A stretch of DNA of 64,000 bases from NCBI GenBank assembly GCA_028622995.1, contig JAJQJQ010000012.1, forward strand, positions 2,046,001 through 2,110,000, in the 5' to 3' direction. The position numbers and the translations under genes are program-made. The notes under the pieces are model-generated. The model made no database searches, had not been told where the DNA came from, and worked only from the letters and a program-made list of their open reading frames with translations. The stretch comes from Panagrolaimus kolymaensis (Eukaryota; Nematoda; Chromadorea; Rhabditida; Panagrolaimidae). Positions 1 to 12,308 of the stretch are shown here, piece by piece; the first letter of the stretch is position 1; each line of letters begins with the position of its first letter.

Positions 1-5
1 AGTTT

Positions 6-78
6 TGACCCCGACGTGACTTGAACACGCAACCTTCGGAACTGGAGTCCGACGCGCTACCAGTTGCGCCACAGAGTC
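6..78 (-). tRNA. tRNA-Trp (anticodon CCA)
   Basis: The reverse strand folds as a 73-nt cloverleaf. The 7-bp acceptor stem pairs GACTCTG with CGGGGTC (G-U pairs allowed), the discriminator is A, the D-arm contains GGCGCAACTGGTAGCGC, and the anticodon stem TCGGA/TCCGA holds the loop CTCCAGT, which places CCA at the anticodon. The T-loop is TTCAAGT. No intron is seen. It charges tryptophan for cytoplasmic translation. Confidence 0.95.
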
Positions 79-1870
79 TGCTTATCGTAAACCAAAAGTC
101 AAATTACGTCCAATTCCGTAACATCGATCAGAAAAAAAGAAAAAAAATGCACTCACATTTTCTCTCTCTTGTCAAAGCAATGAATGAACAACAAATCAAA
201 CATTTGGAACAAAGAATTATTTAGTTTAGTTTATTTATTAGTCATGTTGTCAAATGATTTTGTTTGAGATGTTTTTTTATGAGAGAACCAAAAGAAAGAA
301 AATAACCCGATCATCAATAAAAAAAATCATGTCTTTGACAAATAGTAAAAAATGTTTCTTTTGTTCTTTTTCTTTTCTATGAATAAGTTTGTTTCATGTC
401 AAGTAAAGTTTTAAAATAAACAGCTGTAGTTGATTACAAATAATTGCACAACTGTTTTTTATATACGCGTATATGCATCCATCCATTCACATGAATCATT
501 ATTTTCACTTACATATGACATTGACATTGATTGTCAAACTAAAAGGTATGAGGAAAATTAAAAATGAAAGTTATGAAATTTTTTCAAATGGAAAAATTTG
601 TCAAAAAAATAGTGTATCAAATAATTTTGAAACCTAAGGTAAGAAACTTTTTCAACAAAGGTTTGTGTATGGTAAAGCTTATTGCAGCATTACCAAGAAT
701 TTCAAAGTAAATTAAAATTTTAAAGTTTGTTTATTAGATTTTTGGAGCCATATTTTATAATAACTTTGTGTAGGCGTTTTCATTTAAACTTAAATAATTA
801 TACAGTATTTTTTAGATATTAATTTCATTAAAAAAAAGTGCAATTTTTTCTGTAGCCCAATGAGCTTAAACTTTTTTTTCCAACTTACATAAGCTTCGAA
901 AAATGTGAAATACATATTTGAGTTTTTGATTGCGTGTTTTCAATAGACGTTGTTGACTCATAAAATAAAAAAAACCCAAACGAATAATTTTAATATTTTT
1001 TTTTGCAATCGTGAGTGTAGTCAAATAAATAAATTCATTCAATCAGAAAGGTTTAATTAATTTCATCATTTCACTTTTTTTAGGTTTATCGTAAATTGTA
1101 TTTTTGCCATTTAATTTCTTTCAGTCGAGCTTTTGAAATTACAGTAAATTTTGAAAAGAAAAAAGGCAGAATAAAAGATAGTTTTATTCTTGTGCAAATG
1201 CTTTTGATTACCGTAAATCCAAGTTGAATTTTTCTTTTACATATTTTCTTTCTTTTTGGAGATGCCAGTCAAAACATTGAATCATCATTTTTTTGTTAGC
1301 TTGGGATGAATTACCACCATTTCTTGGAGACAAAGGACCCATCTTTTTCTATTTTAACAATCTGACGTTGTCTATTATTATATTTTTTCAAGTCAGTCAA
1401 AAGTTACTAATAAGACAAACTAAACTTTGTTGCGAATATTATTCTTTTTTTTTCTACCGACAACTCCCATGGGTTCTAATTTAATTTAATAATAATTATT
1501 GCTATGCCCTTTTTGAATCCAAAACCTTTAAACTTACATCAGAGTAACTAACGACGACTCTCAAAAAAATAATAATGCAAAGTAAATCCCAGACAAGCAG
1601 CAAAAATAAATTATTTTCCGTGAGTGACGAAAAATTACTACCAACAACACCTTTTTTTATTTTTGCTTCCACCCAGAAATTTTTTGACTCCGCCTTTTTG
1701 AAAAAATATTTTTTGCATTTATGAAAACGGGAGGTGCGCGAAATGAAATCCGTATAAAAGAGCCTCGTTGCTTTCAATTGGATGGCATAACTTTAAAATA
1801 AAAATTAAATCATCAGCTCTTCCTTTATATTATTTTTCTTGCAAAAAATAATATTGGTATTAAAACAACA
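79..1870. other. Intergenic, no gene seen
   Basis: AT-rich sequence between tRNA-Trp and the insulin-like gene. I see only short open frames without splice logic or recognisable domains. The part just before 1871 is the presumed promoter and 5' leader of the insulin-like gene. Confidence 0.5.
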
Positions 1871-2357
1871 ATGAATAATAATACTGTATTGGTGCTTTCA
1901 TTAATTATATTTTCGGGTATTTTAATTGTAAATGGTTTTGAATTTGATCAAAGATTGTTATTGGAAGAAAATGATTCAAATAATAATAATGATGAAGATG
2001 TAACAACCATGATTACTACTACTACTATGGTACGTAAATTACATAATTTACATAAACTTCGTCGAAGACGTAATACTCCTATTCATATGTGTGGTCCAGT
2101 GTTAGCTAGAAATGTAGCACAAGCTTGTAATAAATGTTCAAAAAATCCTAATACTGAATCCATTTCCATGAGAAGGAGACGAAATGTGGATATTTTGGGT
2201 GCTAAAATACGTGTAAAAAGAGGTAAGAAAATTCGCCAAAAAAATTTATTGAAACATTTTTACTAAAAGCTTTTTTAATTTTTTAGATGGAATTGCTGAT
2301 CGTTGTTGTAAAGGTTCAGGATGTACCATGGATGATTTACGATCATATTGCTGTTAA
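1871..2357 (+). CDS. Insulin-like prepropeptide
   Basis: Two exons, 1871-2222 and 2287-2357, joined in phase 1 across a 64-bp intron (GTAAG...TTTTTTAG), give 140 residues. Residues 1-22 are a signal peptide. An acidic, Asn/Thr-rich pro-region ends in RRRR (64-67). The B chain follows with CG at 74-75 and cysteines at 74, 86 and 89 (the C-x11-C spacing of insulins). A second RRRR (101-104), a short C-peptide and KR (116-117) precede the A chain, CCKGSGCTMDDLRSYCC (124-140). There are eight cysteines, so four disulfides are possible, as in the nematode peptides that carry an extra pair. CC to the next Cys is four residues here rather than the canonical three. The role inferred from the family is a secreted ligand of a DAF-2-type receptor. 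The polybasic sites suggest proprotein-convertase processing. AATAAA-like signals follow the stop. Confidence 0.9.
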
Positions 2358-4620
2358 ATTAAAAAAAAAACATAAATAAATAAACAGCATTTTCGATAAG
2401 CTACTTATCATCGTTGTCATCGTCGTCTGCTAAAAGCTACTACTGCTACCAGTGCTAACTAAAAATAGAAAATAAAAAAAGCAACAAAAAATTATAAAAT
2501 TTTCTCCACCATTCTCCCTTCATCCATCCCTTCTTCTCATGTGTTATTATTATTATATTTATTAAACCATGGTTTTCATTAACCAAAAAAATGATTTTAA
2601 AAAAAATACACTTGTTTATGTGTTCGCCGCCACTTTATTTATTTTATTTTATTTGCAAAAGCTCCAATTCAACAACATCCAGCATTTTCGATAAATGCTC
2701 TTATCTTTTACTCCTTATGACCTTCCTATTTGGCTTTCAATCGTGTTTTTTGTTTAGTAATAATAATTTAATATACAGTATTTATTTATTTATTTAATAA
2801 CCCATTGCGGGTAGCAAAATTTTTGTTTATTTTTTTATTGTTTGTTTTTAAATTATTTTGATTAAAAAATATGAAAAAAAAATGTTTTTTTGTTGACGAA
2901 AAAGATTAATTTTTTTGTATCTTTTTTATATTTTCTTTGTAAAAAATGAAAGTGCAATAAAAATAATTTATTTATATAATTTCTGTGTATTCACGAACCT
3001 CCAATGAAAAAAAACTTTTAGTTCAAATACAATAACAGAAAAAAACAAAAAATATGTATGCAGACAAAAAAAAGTTTAAACTTCATAGTCTCTCTCTTTT
3101 GTATTTTTTGTTTTTGGTTTAAAGTCAGTCAATTCACCGTAATCCTTCATTCTTCCATTGGCCGTTCATTCGTATTATTTCAGTACAAATGATACTATAA
3201 AACTCTTTTATTTTATTTCGTTAAATGGAAAGTTCAGCTTCTAAAAAAGTGCACAGATTTTCTTTCTTCGAAGGAAGAAAATAATAATAAAGAAGTTATT
3301 TTTGCAATTAATTGCGTAGGAAATAACAAATATTAATTTTACGTTTGGAAAATGTTGCGACAAACGTAAATAACACACACACAAACATGTCTTCAAACTT
3401 TCACACGTAATTGTATAATTGTTGTTTTAGCACATAGATTCAATTCATAGAACTTACAAACACAATTATTAATTCTCACATACATACATTGTCAAAAAAA
3501 AATAATAGTATGAAGTCCTTGTTTATTTATTTTTACTTTCCGCTAAATAACAGTTTTGTATTTTATTTTCAACAATTTTAGCATTCTTGACAAACATTGT
3601 GATAATAGCGTCAATGAAATGAGATAAGCTACTTAGCTCATAATAGTTTTACCAATAATTCTATGAAAAGCGTGTCAAAATTCTAAAACACATCATCATT
3701 AGCTGAATCAAAAAATCCTGTAACACTTTACTCTTCTAACCTTTGCCTTTTTTTAATAACTAAAAACAATATTTTATTTTTTAATAAATCCCATTCATCG
3801 ATCATTAACTCTGTAGGCGATAAGATCATCAATTGATTTCATCATCATAAAAGCGAATTCTTAAAACAAAAAAATTACAAAATTTCGAATTAAAAAAGCA
3901 TCAAAAATTAAGGCGAAAAGCAACGTAAAATAAAATTGTTTCCAAAAAAACTGTAATTTACTTTGATATTAAGATAAATCAAATTTTTAGATACACTTGT
4001 TTGAAATCACTCCAAACATTTCCTTTTTTGGAACTGCTAACGTAATTTTCTAAAATGCATTGCTCTTATCAAACGTTAGTGCCAAAAATTTAATCAACGA
4101 TTCAGCAAATATGCTGAGCAGTTAGCAAAGAGAAAAAAAAATATTAAAATTCCATTTTTGTTTTTGATTCAGCAACAAAATTAAATGAGCTTCTGTCAAG
4201 TTGGATTTCATCAACTTATAAGTAAAATTAACTTTATTAACCAAAGATTGATTAAAAAAAAGAAGGAGCAAATCTCTCATCTTTTTACTTATTCATAGAT
4301 AAAGAGAGTAACAATTGTAAAACCTGCAATAATCCAACATATTATTGGTTAATTTCATTTGTTAATACATAATTCTAAAAGTCGAAAACAAAAATCAGAG
4401 CGAAATTGGCTTTCAAGTAACCTCGTATCGTTATGTCGTCGGTTGTTTTAAAACTGATAAAGATAGGCTCTAATCCTCTAATAAATTCGTTATATGTACT
4501 CGCATTTCTAATGTTCATGAATTACCACCGCGCGCGCTAACATGCAAAAAGCATGTATGTCATACAATGTAATGAGAGAAGAAAACAAAAAAAATGAAAC
4601 AAAATATTATTTATTTATTA
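2358..4620. other. Intergenic, no gene seen
   Basis: AT-rich, low-complexity sequence between the insulin-like gene and the 3' end of the beta-prime COP gene. Poly-A signals lie at the left edge for the insulin-like gene. I found no exon that would extend the COP subunit beyond its stop at 4621. Confidence 0.5.
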
Positions 4621-7238
4621 TTATACATTATCAACATCATTTAAAGAAATTTTACCACCAGATGAACGTTCTAATTTTTCACGCCATTGAGAAACCACTG
4701 ATGGAACTTTTGATGGACAGTAGGTTCGAGCAAAGAAAGCGGCTTCAGGTAGTCGATCATTTTGAATTAGAAGGTTCAAACATTCTTCAATATTTCCAGA
4801 GAGCATGTGAGCAAAGAAGGCGATATTATCATCACGAGCATCATGAGCATGTTTGGCAAGCTTTTCCATTAAGTCAGTTGAACTTGAAGACGAAGCAAGG
4901 ACCAAGAGACCACTATAATCACGAGCAAGGACCATACATTGAGCAGCAAGAACAAGATTGCTTTTGTTATGAGCAGCTTGAGAAAGTTGCCTCCATTTTT
5001 CATCTGATGGTGATTGCTGTGCAAGTTCATAAGCGGTATCAAGTTCACCCAAATTCAATGCTAATTCAAAGCGGTGTTCAAGATCGGTACTAACAGCTAA
5101 AGCTTGACGTTTGAAATCTTGCTTTTCTAAGAAATGTGCAACACGAGTTCTTTGATCCATGGGAATCTTGTTGAGAAGTTTATCAGCAGAATCGAAATCT
5201 CGACGCATTACATCTGTTTGATATTCTAACACCGAAAGAAGAAGCTTGTATGATACAATGTTGTGGTCTTTATCACAAAGAAAGAGACGGTTATCTTTGT
5301 CAATATAACCTAACTAAAAAATAAATAAAATTATTATTTTATCAACAAAGAATAAGGTAGCTTACCAAATACAAAGTTTGAGACGAATGAGCAATGGTAA
5401 CAATTTCACCACCAACATAATAGTTCACACGATTTGATGCCGTTGTAAAGTTGAAGCAATCACCAATCCAAATACCAGTTTTGATAGATCCATTTTGTTC
5501 ACTAATAACTTCAAAGGAGTCTTCAATTCCATCTAAAGTTGCATCGTCAGGAGAAGCATTTGCAACGGCATCAGCATTATAGCGAAGAATATAAAATGAA
5601 TCATCATCAGCAATTGCAACAAGTTCACCATTTTCTGACCAATAAACATGTTTAGCAGAGATTTCAATACGTCGAATGAGAGCTTGTGTTTCCCAATCAA
5701 AGAAGCAAAGAGAACTTGATGAACGAGCGGAAAGCAATGGACCACCATTAATGCCAGTCATGATAATATCTGGCTTGAGCTTGCAGATCTCCTAAATCAA
5801 ATTAAATATAAAGTATAACCATAATAATAAAGAATAACTAACCTTGAAATTTTTGAAAATTGCAATCGAAGAAGCACTTTCACGAACAGCATAAACATTT
5901 GAATCGACACTCCAAACGAATTCAAGACATGACCCATAAGCTTTGTTACGAAGAGCTGTAGCAGTATAAACGATGTATTCTCCATCACCACAAGCAACTA
6001 CGAATCGACCATTTGGTGAATGTTGTAAAGTTTGAGGATAAATTTCGCATGTTCCCATATCTTTTACAGCAACAGTAAGACGTTCACCATCTTCTACAGC
6101 ATCAAGTGTTGTTTGATCAAGAGTTTTCAAATTTGCTTGTTGTACTTCACAATGTTTAGCCCATACGATTTTACCAGATGCATCCATAGAAATAACAGGT
6201 TCTTCACGACCAAGTTTGATTGTAACGGATCCGTCATCATAGCCAATAGCGATTGTGTTCGAACCTTTGAGAGCCGAGATACACCAAACACGTTCTAAAC
6301 CATAATTGAGAGTTGATTCAAGCCTAAAAATGAATTCATTACATGGTTTAATAGAGACAAGAATGCTAACCTGTATGTGTTTGAATGCCAAATTTTGATA
6401 GTAGAATCTTCAGAACCAGTGATAATAATAGGTAATTCAGGATGGAAACAAACAGCAGAAACATTATGAACATGATTATCAAGAGTTGCAACACAAGATT
6501 TAGTTTGATAATCCCAAATTTTGACAAGACGATCATCACCACCAGAAATGAGATAAGGTTTATCACCACCATGATAATAATCAACAGTATTAACACCTCT
6601 GATGTGGCCTTCTAATGTAAAGTTTGGTGTTTTGCTTCCAAAGTTCCATACTTTGATTGTTTTATCAAGAGACGCTGTTGCAAAGATATTGTTGTCTTTG
6701 GGATTGATGACTACTTGCATAACATAGTGAGTGTGTCCTGAAAATAACAACATAAATATCATGGATAAAAGTTTCGAGATAAGGCTAATTTCATGTTAAG
6801 AAAAAAAAAAAGAAACATAAACAAACCTTCAAATTTTTGTTTGAGCTGCCATTTGTTTTCCCAATCCCATAGTTTTACCATCGTATCATCACTGGATGTA
6901 AGAACAAAAGGTTGAGTTGGATGAACAGCAATGGATCGAATATAGTCAACATGAGCTTCAAATTGATGAATACGTTCTAATGTGTTATAGTTGAAAACAC
7001 GTAGCTGCATGTCGTCTGAACCAGTAATAATCCAATGTTTTCTTGGAACAAATTTTGCTGCTCGTACAGGTAAATCACACACTTCAATAGATTTGACCAA
7101 TTCTTGGTTTTCATAATTCCATATGTGCACATTTCCATTATAAAGCGAAACAAGCATCCATGGTTCCGTTGGGTGAATATCCGTTGATTTGACACGATCA
7201 GAGCGAGCAAGAAGTTTTCGATTGATTTCTAGTTTCAT
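4621..7238 (-). CDS. copb-2: Coatomer subunit beta-prime (COPI coat)
   Basis: Five exons on the minus strand: 7238-6827, 6737-6371, 6323-5843, 5791-5366 and 5313-4621, giving 792 residues. It is a core subunit of the COPI vesicle coat that binds dilysine cargo tails in Golgi-to-ER transport. The N-terminal half is WD40 repeats with clear repeat ends (VKLWDW, IKVWNF, VKIWDY, IKIWHS). The middle carries beta-prime-COP blocks such as [18 protein letters not shown] and [13 protein letters not shown], then [13 protein letters not shown] and an alpha-solenoid with [11 protein letters not shown] and [12 protein letters not shown]. Similarity to animal beta-prime-COP is strong throughout. A TTTTTCAG acceptor at about 7264 shows a 5'-UTR intron upstream of the ATG, which matches the family start ([18 protein letters not shown]). 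It is odd that the protein ends shortly after the solenoid in SLNDVDNV, about 100 residues short of vertebrate orthologues and without their acidic tail. Confidence 0.97.
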
Positions 7239-8203
7239 GTTTGACACTGATGAGATCTTTGTTCTGAAAAATAGAGGAATAAAATGTGGGTGAAAAAAAG
7301 TAAGAAAGAATGAAGATAAAGCATCAAACGGATGAGCTTTGGAAGGAGAAAAATAAAAAACGAATATGATTAATTTGATGAAGTAATGAGCGAAGGCAAA
7401 CAAAGCAAACGGTAGGAGAGTTTCCACACTGCTTGCCTCCTGGTAAGATTAAACTTGTGGCGGGCTTTTCAAACGTAAAATAAAAGCAAACAAGAATAAA
7501 AAATTTGCGTAAACTTTTCTTTTCTACGAAAGTAATAAATATGCTTTTTAGAATATCAAATTCAAAAAGTGTTTTTTTTTTGTTGATAAAGCAGCTTATA
7601 CAGGCCCATGTCGTGCTAATGGATTATCTTCCGATGCTTCTAATAAAAACAATGTCAGTAAGATGAAATCCCGAGGATTACAATAAGGATGATGACTGTG
7701 TTTCATCAACTATGTGATACATAAATGGCACATTCTTTTCATGCTTATTTTAAAACGTGATATAAAATAACCTGCAATGCCAATTTGACGAAGCAAATAC
7801 TCTTTTCATCACCTTTTCTTTATGTTTGTATTGATACTTGCTATGAAAAGTGGGGAGAAAAAATATGAATGCGAAGTCAACTGATTTCATAATGTCTAAG
7901 AAAATTCGCTTGAATCGATCATATCCCGGTCAACATCCTTCATTTGTCTTGTATCATTTAACTAGCCATCCACCTTGGATAAACCTCAATCAACAATCTT
8001 TCTTGGTATTAATGATAAAATAAATTTTTTACAACATTTGGTAATTAAAGGATTCTCTTGTAACTAAATATTAGCTTGGTTGCCAATGCAATCATTAAAA
8101 GATATGTTTTTGTAACAAACTTGAAAAGTTGACAGAAAAATGCATACAAGAATAAGACAAAAAAAATTTATCGAAACAATGAAACAATAACAAAAAACAA
8201 ATG
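7239..8203. promoter_or_regulatory. 5' flank of the COP gene and 3' flank of the F-box-like gene
   Basis: Positions 7239-7263 are the 5'-UTR end of the beta-prime COP exon, bounded by a CTCTATTTTTCAG-type acceptor (cis intron or trans-splice site). The remainder is AT-rich sequence in which I see no gene. It should contain the COP promoter. No specific promoter motif was identified. Confidence 0.4.
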
Positions 8204-8932
8204 TTACAATTTAGAGTGTCTTATAAACGAAGTAAAATAACCATTTGAACCAAAGTAATCGATATATTTCTGAGAATGTAGTTGAAAGCTATCATGAAAT
8301 AATACATGGATGTTGAAGGGTAATGAAGTGTAATTGTGAGCCAGAGTAAACCTGAAAAATGAAAAAAGATGTAAAACTAAAAAGAGAGAAAATGTAACTT
8401 ACTCGAAACAATCAAGATGAGATAAACTTTTAACAAAATCAATAAACATTAGTAAAGAAGCATCTGAATGAATCCCACTCCAACATGAGAACTTTTTCAT
8501 ACCAGGGATTATAAGTTTCTTCAAATCATCAAGTTCTATGCAACGAACATAAATCCAAAGTTCTTCAGCGAAATCAAAGTTGAATGGTAAAGATAGAAGA
8601 AATTGAGCATTAGTTTTAACATTGGTCCAATTATTGATTTTGATTTTACCAACATCAATTTTCTTCTTTTTGAATGATGAAAGATCAGCTCCACGACAAT
8701 ATTCTTCTTCTTTACAGAAACATGAGAGAGTAAACTTGCATTTTGAGAGATCATTAAAGATTTCACCTTTCTCCACAATGTGACAACGTTTTGATAGATT
8801 TCGTGTAAAAGCACTGATTCGAGCAAAATTCTTCAGAGTTTTGCCATCGCATATTTCGGCGAATCGACGTTGACACACATATGGTAGAGATGGAAAATCG
8901 AAAGTTTCTTCCATTTTTGAATCCATCATCAT
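8204..8932 (-). CDS. F-box-like / nematode expansion family protein
   Basis: Two exons, 8932-8403 and 8351-8204 (donor GA|GTAAGTT, acceptor TTTTTCAG), give 225 residues. I chose the first of three consecutive ATGs at 8932, because upstream in-frame sequence has no other ATG. The N-terminus reads FDFPSLPYVCQRRFAEICD, which has the Pro-aromatic-basic pattern of degenerate F-box starts (LPxxxxxRIxE). The rest is Cys-, Lys- and aromatic-rich with weak leucine-rich-repeat periodicity (ELWIYVRCIELDDLKKL). In such proteins the F-box would dock SKP1 in an SCF ubiquitin ligase and the C-terminus would bind substrate, but this is inferred from a weak N-terminal match. A divergent orphan is the alternative. 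Confidence 0.55.
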
Positions 8933-9210
8933 AACAGCAAGATTTGAAGCGTCGTCGATCTTTGAAATCAAACAAAATTGAAGAAAAAAAAATGATTTGA
9001 AAGCCGGAGAAATGAAAAAGCCAAAAAGAGCGAACTCAACAACAACTTTGAAATTTTTTTTGCCATAGCTTTGAATTTTGCAAATTGCAATCGTTGGTTA
9101 TAATTTGCCAAGCGAACTGCCGCGAAAGCAAAAAGAGATGCATGAATTGTAATAAAAACTAACACATCCTGATGGTCCTATATTAATAAAGTAAGCGTAT
9201 CCCAAACATT

Positions 9211-10088
9211 TCAATACTCCTTTTTTTTCAAATATAAAGAAACGGGTGTATCTACGATAAACGCCCAATAAATCCTTAAAAAAATAAATTTAGACATAAT
9301 TTTCGTCATAAAAAAGCTAACAAATTGATATTCTTTATTTTTGAGAAGATTAATATAAAATTTCCAAATATTTTTGTTTAATAATCCCATTTTCCATCCA
9401 AGTCGATGTTCAATAATACCAATAATGACTTCATCGTCATATTCAAGTTCTTTCAAATATTTAAACCATTCTTTATCGGATAAATCATCACGCATAAACT
9501 CCTCATAAAGAAACCATGCTCGATTATGTTTGACATATACCCATTTTGGAAGAGGTTTTACTGGAAAAAAAAAGTAAACAACAACTTTTAATGAAACAAA
9601 AACTTACTTCCATTCTCTTCATAAAACCATAAAGCATCGCCAGCTTGATAGTTTGGAAATGTCATTATTTTAATTGCCATGGATCGTGAAGTTGAGATTC
9701 CTTCAATGTCGTGTTTTGAATGAAAAAATCCCGGGAATTTAGTACTATTTGATATTACCCAAAATAAACTACTACTTGAACCATATTTCATTGAAGAAAA
9801 TGTCAAACATTTTCTCATAGGATGGTTCTCATAGTTGGCATTCTTTTGCCAGTTTAATCGAGTTAAATATTCCCAGTAGCTTGGTAGAATAACATATTTT
9901 TGAGAAAATTTAGAAAGAATTGATATTGATTTTTCATTTTCATTTGAATTGTCAGCTTTTTTTAAATCATCAACCATTTGTAAATAAGCTGTTTGATAAG
10001 TTGGTGGAAAATGCTTGATTTGAGAAGATGTTGGTTGAAATTCAACACGATCTATATAATTAAATGTGAAATGGAAATTAGGATTCAT
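9211..10088 (-). CDS. Orphan protein, two exons
   Basis: Exons 10088-9608 and 9560-9211 join in phase 1 across a 47-bp intron (A|GTAAGTT ... TTTTCCAG) to give 276 residues from the ATG at 10088. I do not recognise a family. There is no signal peptide. The first exon is rich in aromatic and Ser/Asn residues (for example SYWEYLTRLNWQKN and YQAGDALWFYEENG). The second has WFLYEEFMRDDLSDKEW and an acidic/aromatic helix, with a hydrophobic C-terminal part (FIFLRIYWAFIVDTPVSLYL) that may be one membrane segment, and ends in KKKEY. It lies head-to-tail upstream of the F-box-like gene. Consistent splicing phase and complete frames support a real gene. Function is unknown. Confidence 0.6.
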
Positions 10089-11383
10089 AATTTATTTATA
10101 AACGGTTTTTCTTGCGAATAATATTTAAAAAAAATGATATATGCCTGATTGATCTCACAAAATATGTTTTTTTAAATTTTTTTATAAAGAAAAAATATCC
10201 CTAAGAGTTTATTCTGAAAATAGTTAGGTCAACTTTATTTTGATTTTGGCATGCAGCATGGTAAAACGAAGAATTACCAAACACTTATGTTATTTTCCCC
10301 GATAGACTTGTTTTTGGACTACCTTTAACCTTGTTATCCACTTTGCATCATCACTCTCTAACCTATTTTTTTGTTAAGGACTTTTTTTACTTGAATTATC
10401 TGGTATTTTCTTTTGGGAGTTGCCAATCCCTAAAAGCAGTCGTGGCTTTCTTTTATAACCCAAAGCATTTTTGGCACTCTTCAATCGCTTCGTCCATTTT
10501 TGTATTTGCCTCCTATTTTTTGTTCCAATTATTATTTGATTACCGCAACTTTTTTCTTCGTATCTTCATTTTTTTGACTTATTTGTTCCTTTGAATTTGT
10601 CACTTTTCATGAATTTGTTCTTCCAACAAAAAAATGCTTAAAAACCCATAATTGCAATTCGACGAAAAGCTTCATCATTTCGTGAAAATTCAAAATAAAT
10701 TAGCGAAACATAAAGTTGATGTTATCGTTGATAGTGATAATAAAAATTATCTGCCGCTGGTGAAAAACGTCCACCATCAATTGAATTAGATCGATATTAA
10801 ATTAACGATGGGATCACTATTTTCATGTTTTAAGAACATACATGTCTACAAAAAAAGAAATCCGGATGATAATGAAAAAAGCAATAAAGGATGCGCTGTG
10901 ATGCTGGTATACCATTATTTCTCACAATCTTTTGTAAACCAATTTATTACATGATTTAAAATATTTGTAACACTAATCTTATCAAAGTTTTGTTGACAAG
11001 TTTGAGAAGATGCGAATCGATATTTAATACTAAGATTATCTTATAAATCTCTCATCTCCAATAATCTTTTTTTTAATGAAAATATGAGATATGATTATCC
11101 AAAATCGTGACAAATGGTAATTCGTAAAATATAATAAATTTTAAAAGTTTTAAGATTTTTATTTTTTACTAGCGCTCGTTAAAGAAATTTTTTACAAAAA
11201 TACAAAAGAAAACTGTTTTTATTTTTTTTTTACAAAAAAAGAATAACAAAAGGATACCCGTTAAATACAGAGTGCATGACTTTGAAGATTAATGTGGAGA
11301 GAATAATAATATACTTATGAATTGGGAAACTTGCAATATAAATACATTCGTTTGGATTTAACATGGGAAAAGAAGGAGTGAGG
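10089..11383. other. Intergenic, no gene seen
   Basis: AT-rich stretch between the orphan gene and the 3' end of the globin gene. Open frames here are short and Phe-rich, with no splice continuity or domain. Confidence 0.5.
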
Positions 11384-12308
11384 CTATGGTTGAAACCCTT
11401 CAACAATATATCTCAAACAAAATTGAAAAAATTTTCTAAATAAATTTTCTGCTTTATCTGTATATCGATCACCCAAAAGTTCTCCAACCATTGAAAGGAA
11501 TGGCTCTTCAAGCTTTTGAAAATCATCATATTTTAATCCAAAAGGTCGATGCTTTTTTCCAACTGCATTTAATCTTGTTATTGCACCCGATGCATCTGCG
11601 GGACTTTCTTCAACCATTGCAATGACATCATCAAACACCTGCAAAAAATAAAATAATATTTGTAAATGTAAATGCCAAAGGTGGTCGTCGTCGTGTTTGT
11701 TAGAAAGCTTACTTTTAAATACTGATCTGCCATAGTTTCAAATCCTTTATCTTCACAATCTGGTCCTATCGAATCAATTTCAATTTTAGATAATTTTGGA
11801 TAACGACTAACATTTGCGGGATTTGCTTTGAGGTATCTGTAAATAAAAAAAAGAATATTAAAATAAGCTATATAGCTGAGATATTTTTCCATTTTATTTT
11901 CCATATTCCCATGAGATTTTTTTATTTAGTAAATTTCAACTTTTATCCTAAAAATAAAACTCTGATTTTCATCGAATTGGTTGGAGCAGCAAGTAACAAA
12001 CTAATTACTATTTTTGTTTCTTTTTAATTTTGCACCACTCAATTCCCACTCCAAAAATAAAATTTAAAAGAAAAAACAAACTTGCTAAAAATAGTTTTTT
12101 TACATAATTTTTCATTTCTTTGAACCGTTTTCCAATAATTTTTTAGAGTATATAAATCTCGAAATTGTTGAAATGGTAGCCTTTTATCCACTTCTGGTGG
12201 TTTAGCTATACCATTATCTTCTGGTGGAAGCTTTGATGTGGCTGGAGCTGTTGCCGCTGCCGCCGCCGCTGGTTTTGAACTTCCACCTCCCATAAAAAGA
12301 AGACGCAT
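11384..12308 (-). CDS. Globin, proximal-first-exon isoform
   Basis: Exons 12308-12082, 11836-11713 and 11638-11384 give 201 residues (196 if translation begins at the second ATG, 12293). The core has a globin A/B-helix (RDLYTLKNYWKTVQRNEKL), YLKANPANVSRYPKL at the C/CD region, an E helix (FETMADQYLKVFDDVI) and VGKKHRPFGLKYDDF, whose His is the proximal F8 ligand. The G/H helices follow, ending YIVEGFQP. A distal E7 His is not evident. The second ATG gives MGGGSSK, which fits the N-myristoylation consensus (Gly2, Ser6, Lys7), so this isoform may be membrane-anchored, as reported for some nematode globins. The first ATG would bury that motif. Exon 1 ends in phase 2 (AA|GTTTGT), the same phase as the distal exon at 15601-15788. 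Likely roles are oxygen binding, redox or signalling. Confidence 0.9.

Noticed and set aside
4542..5093. Plus-strand frame of 183 codons
   Set aside because: Antisense to the last exon of the beta-prime COP gene, which is strongly conserved on the minus strand.
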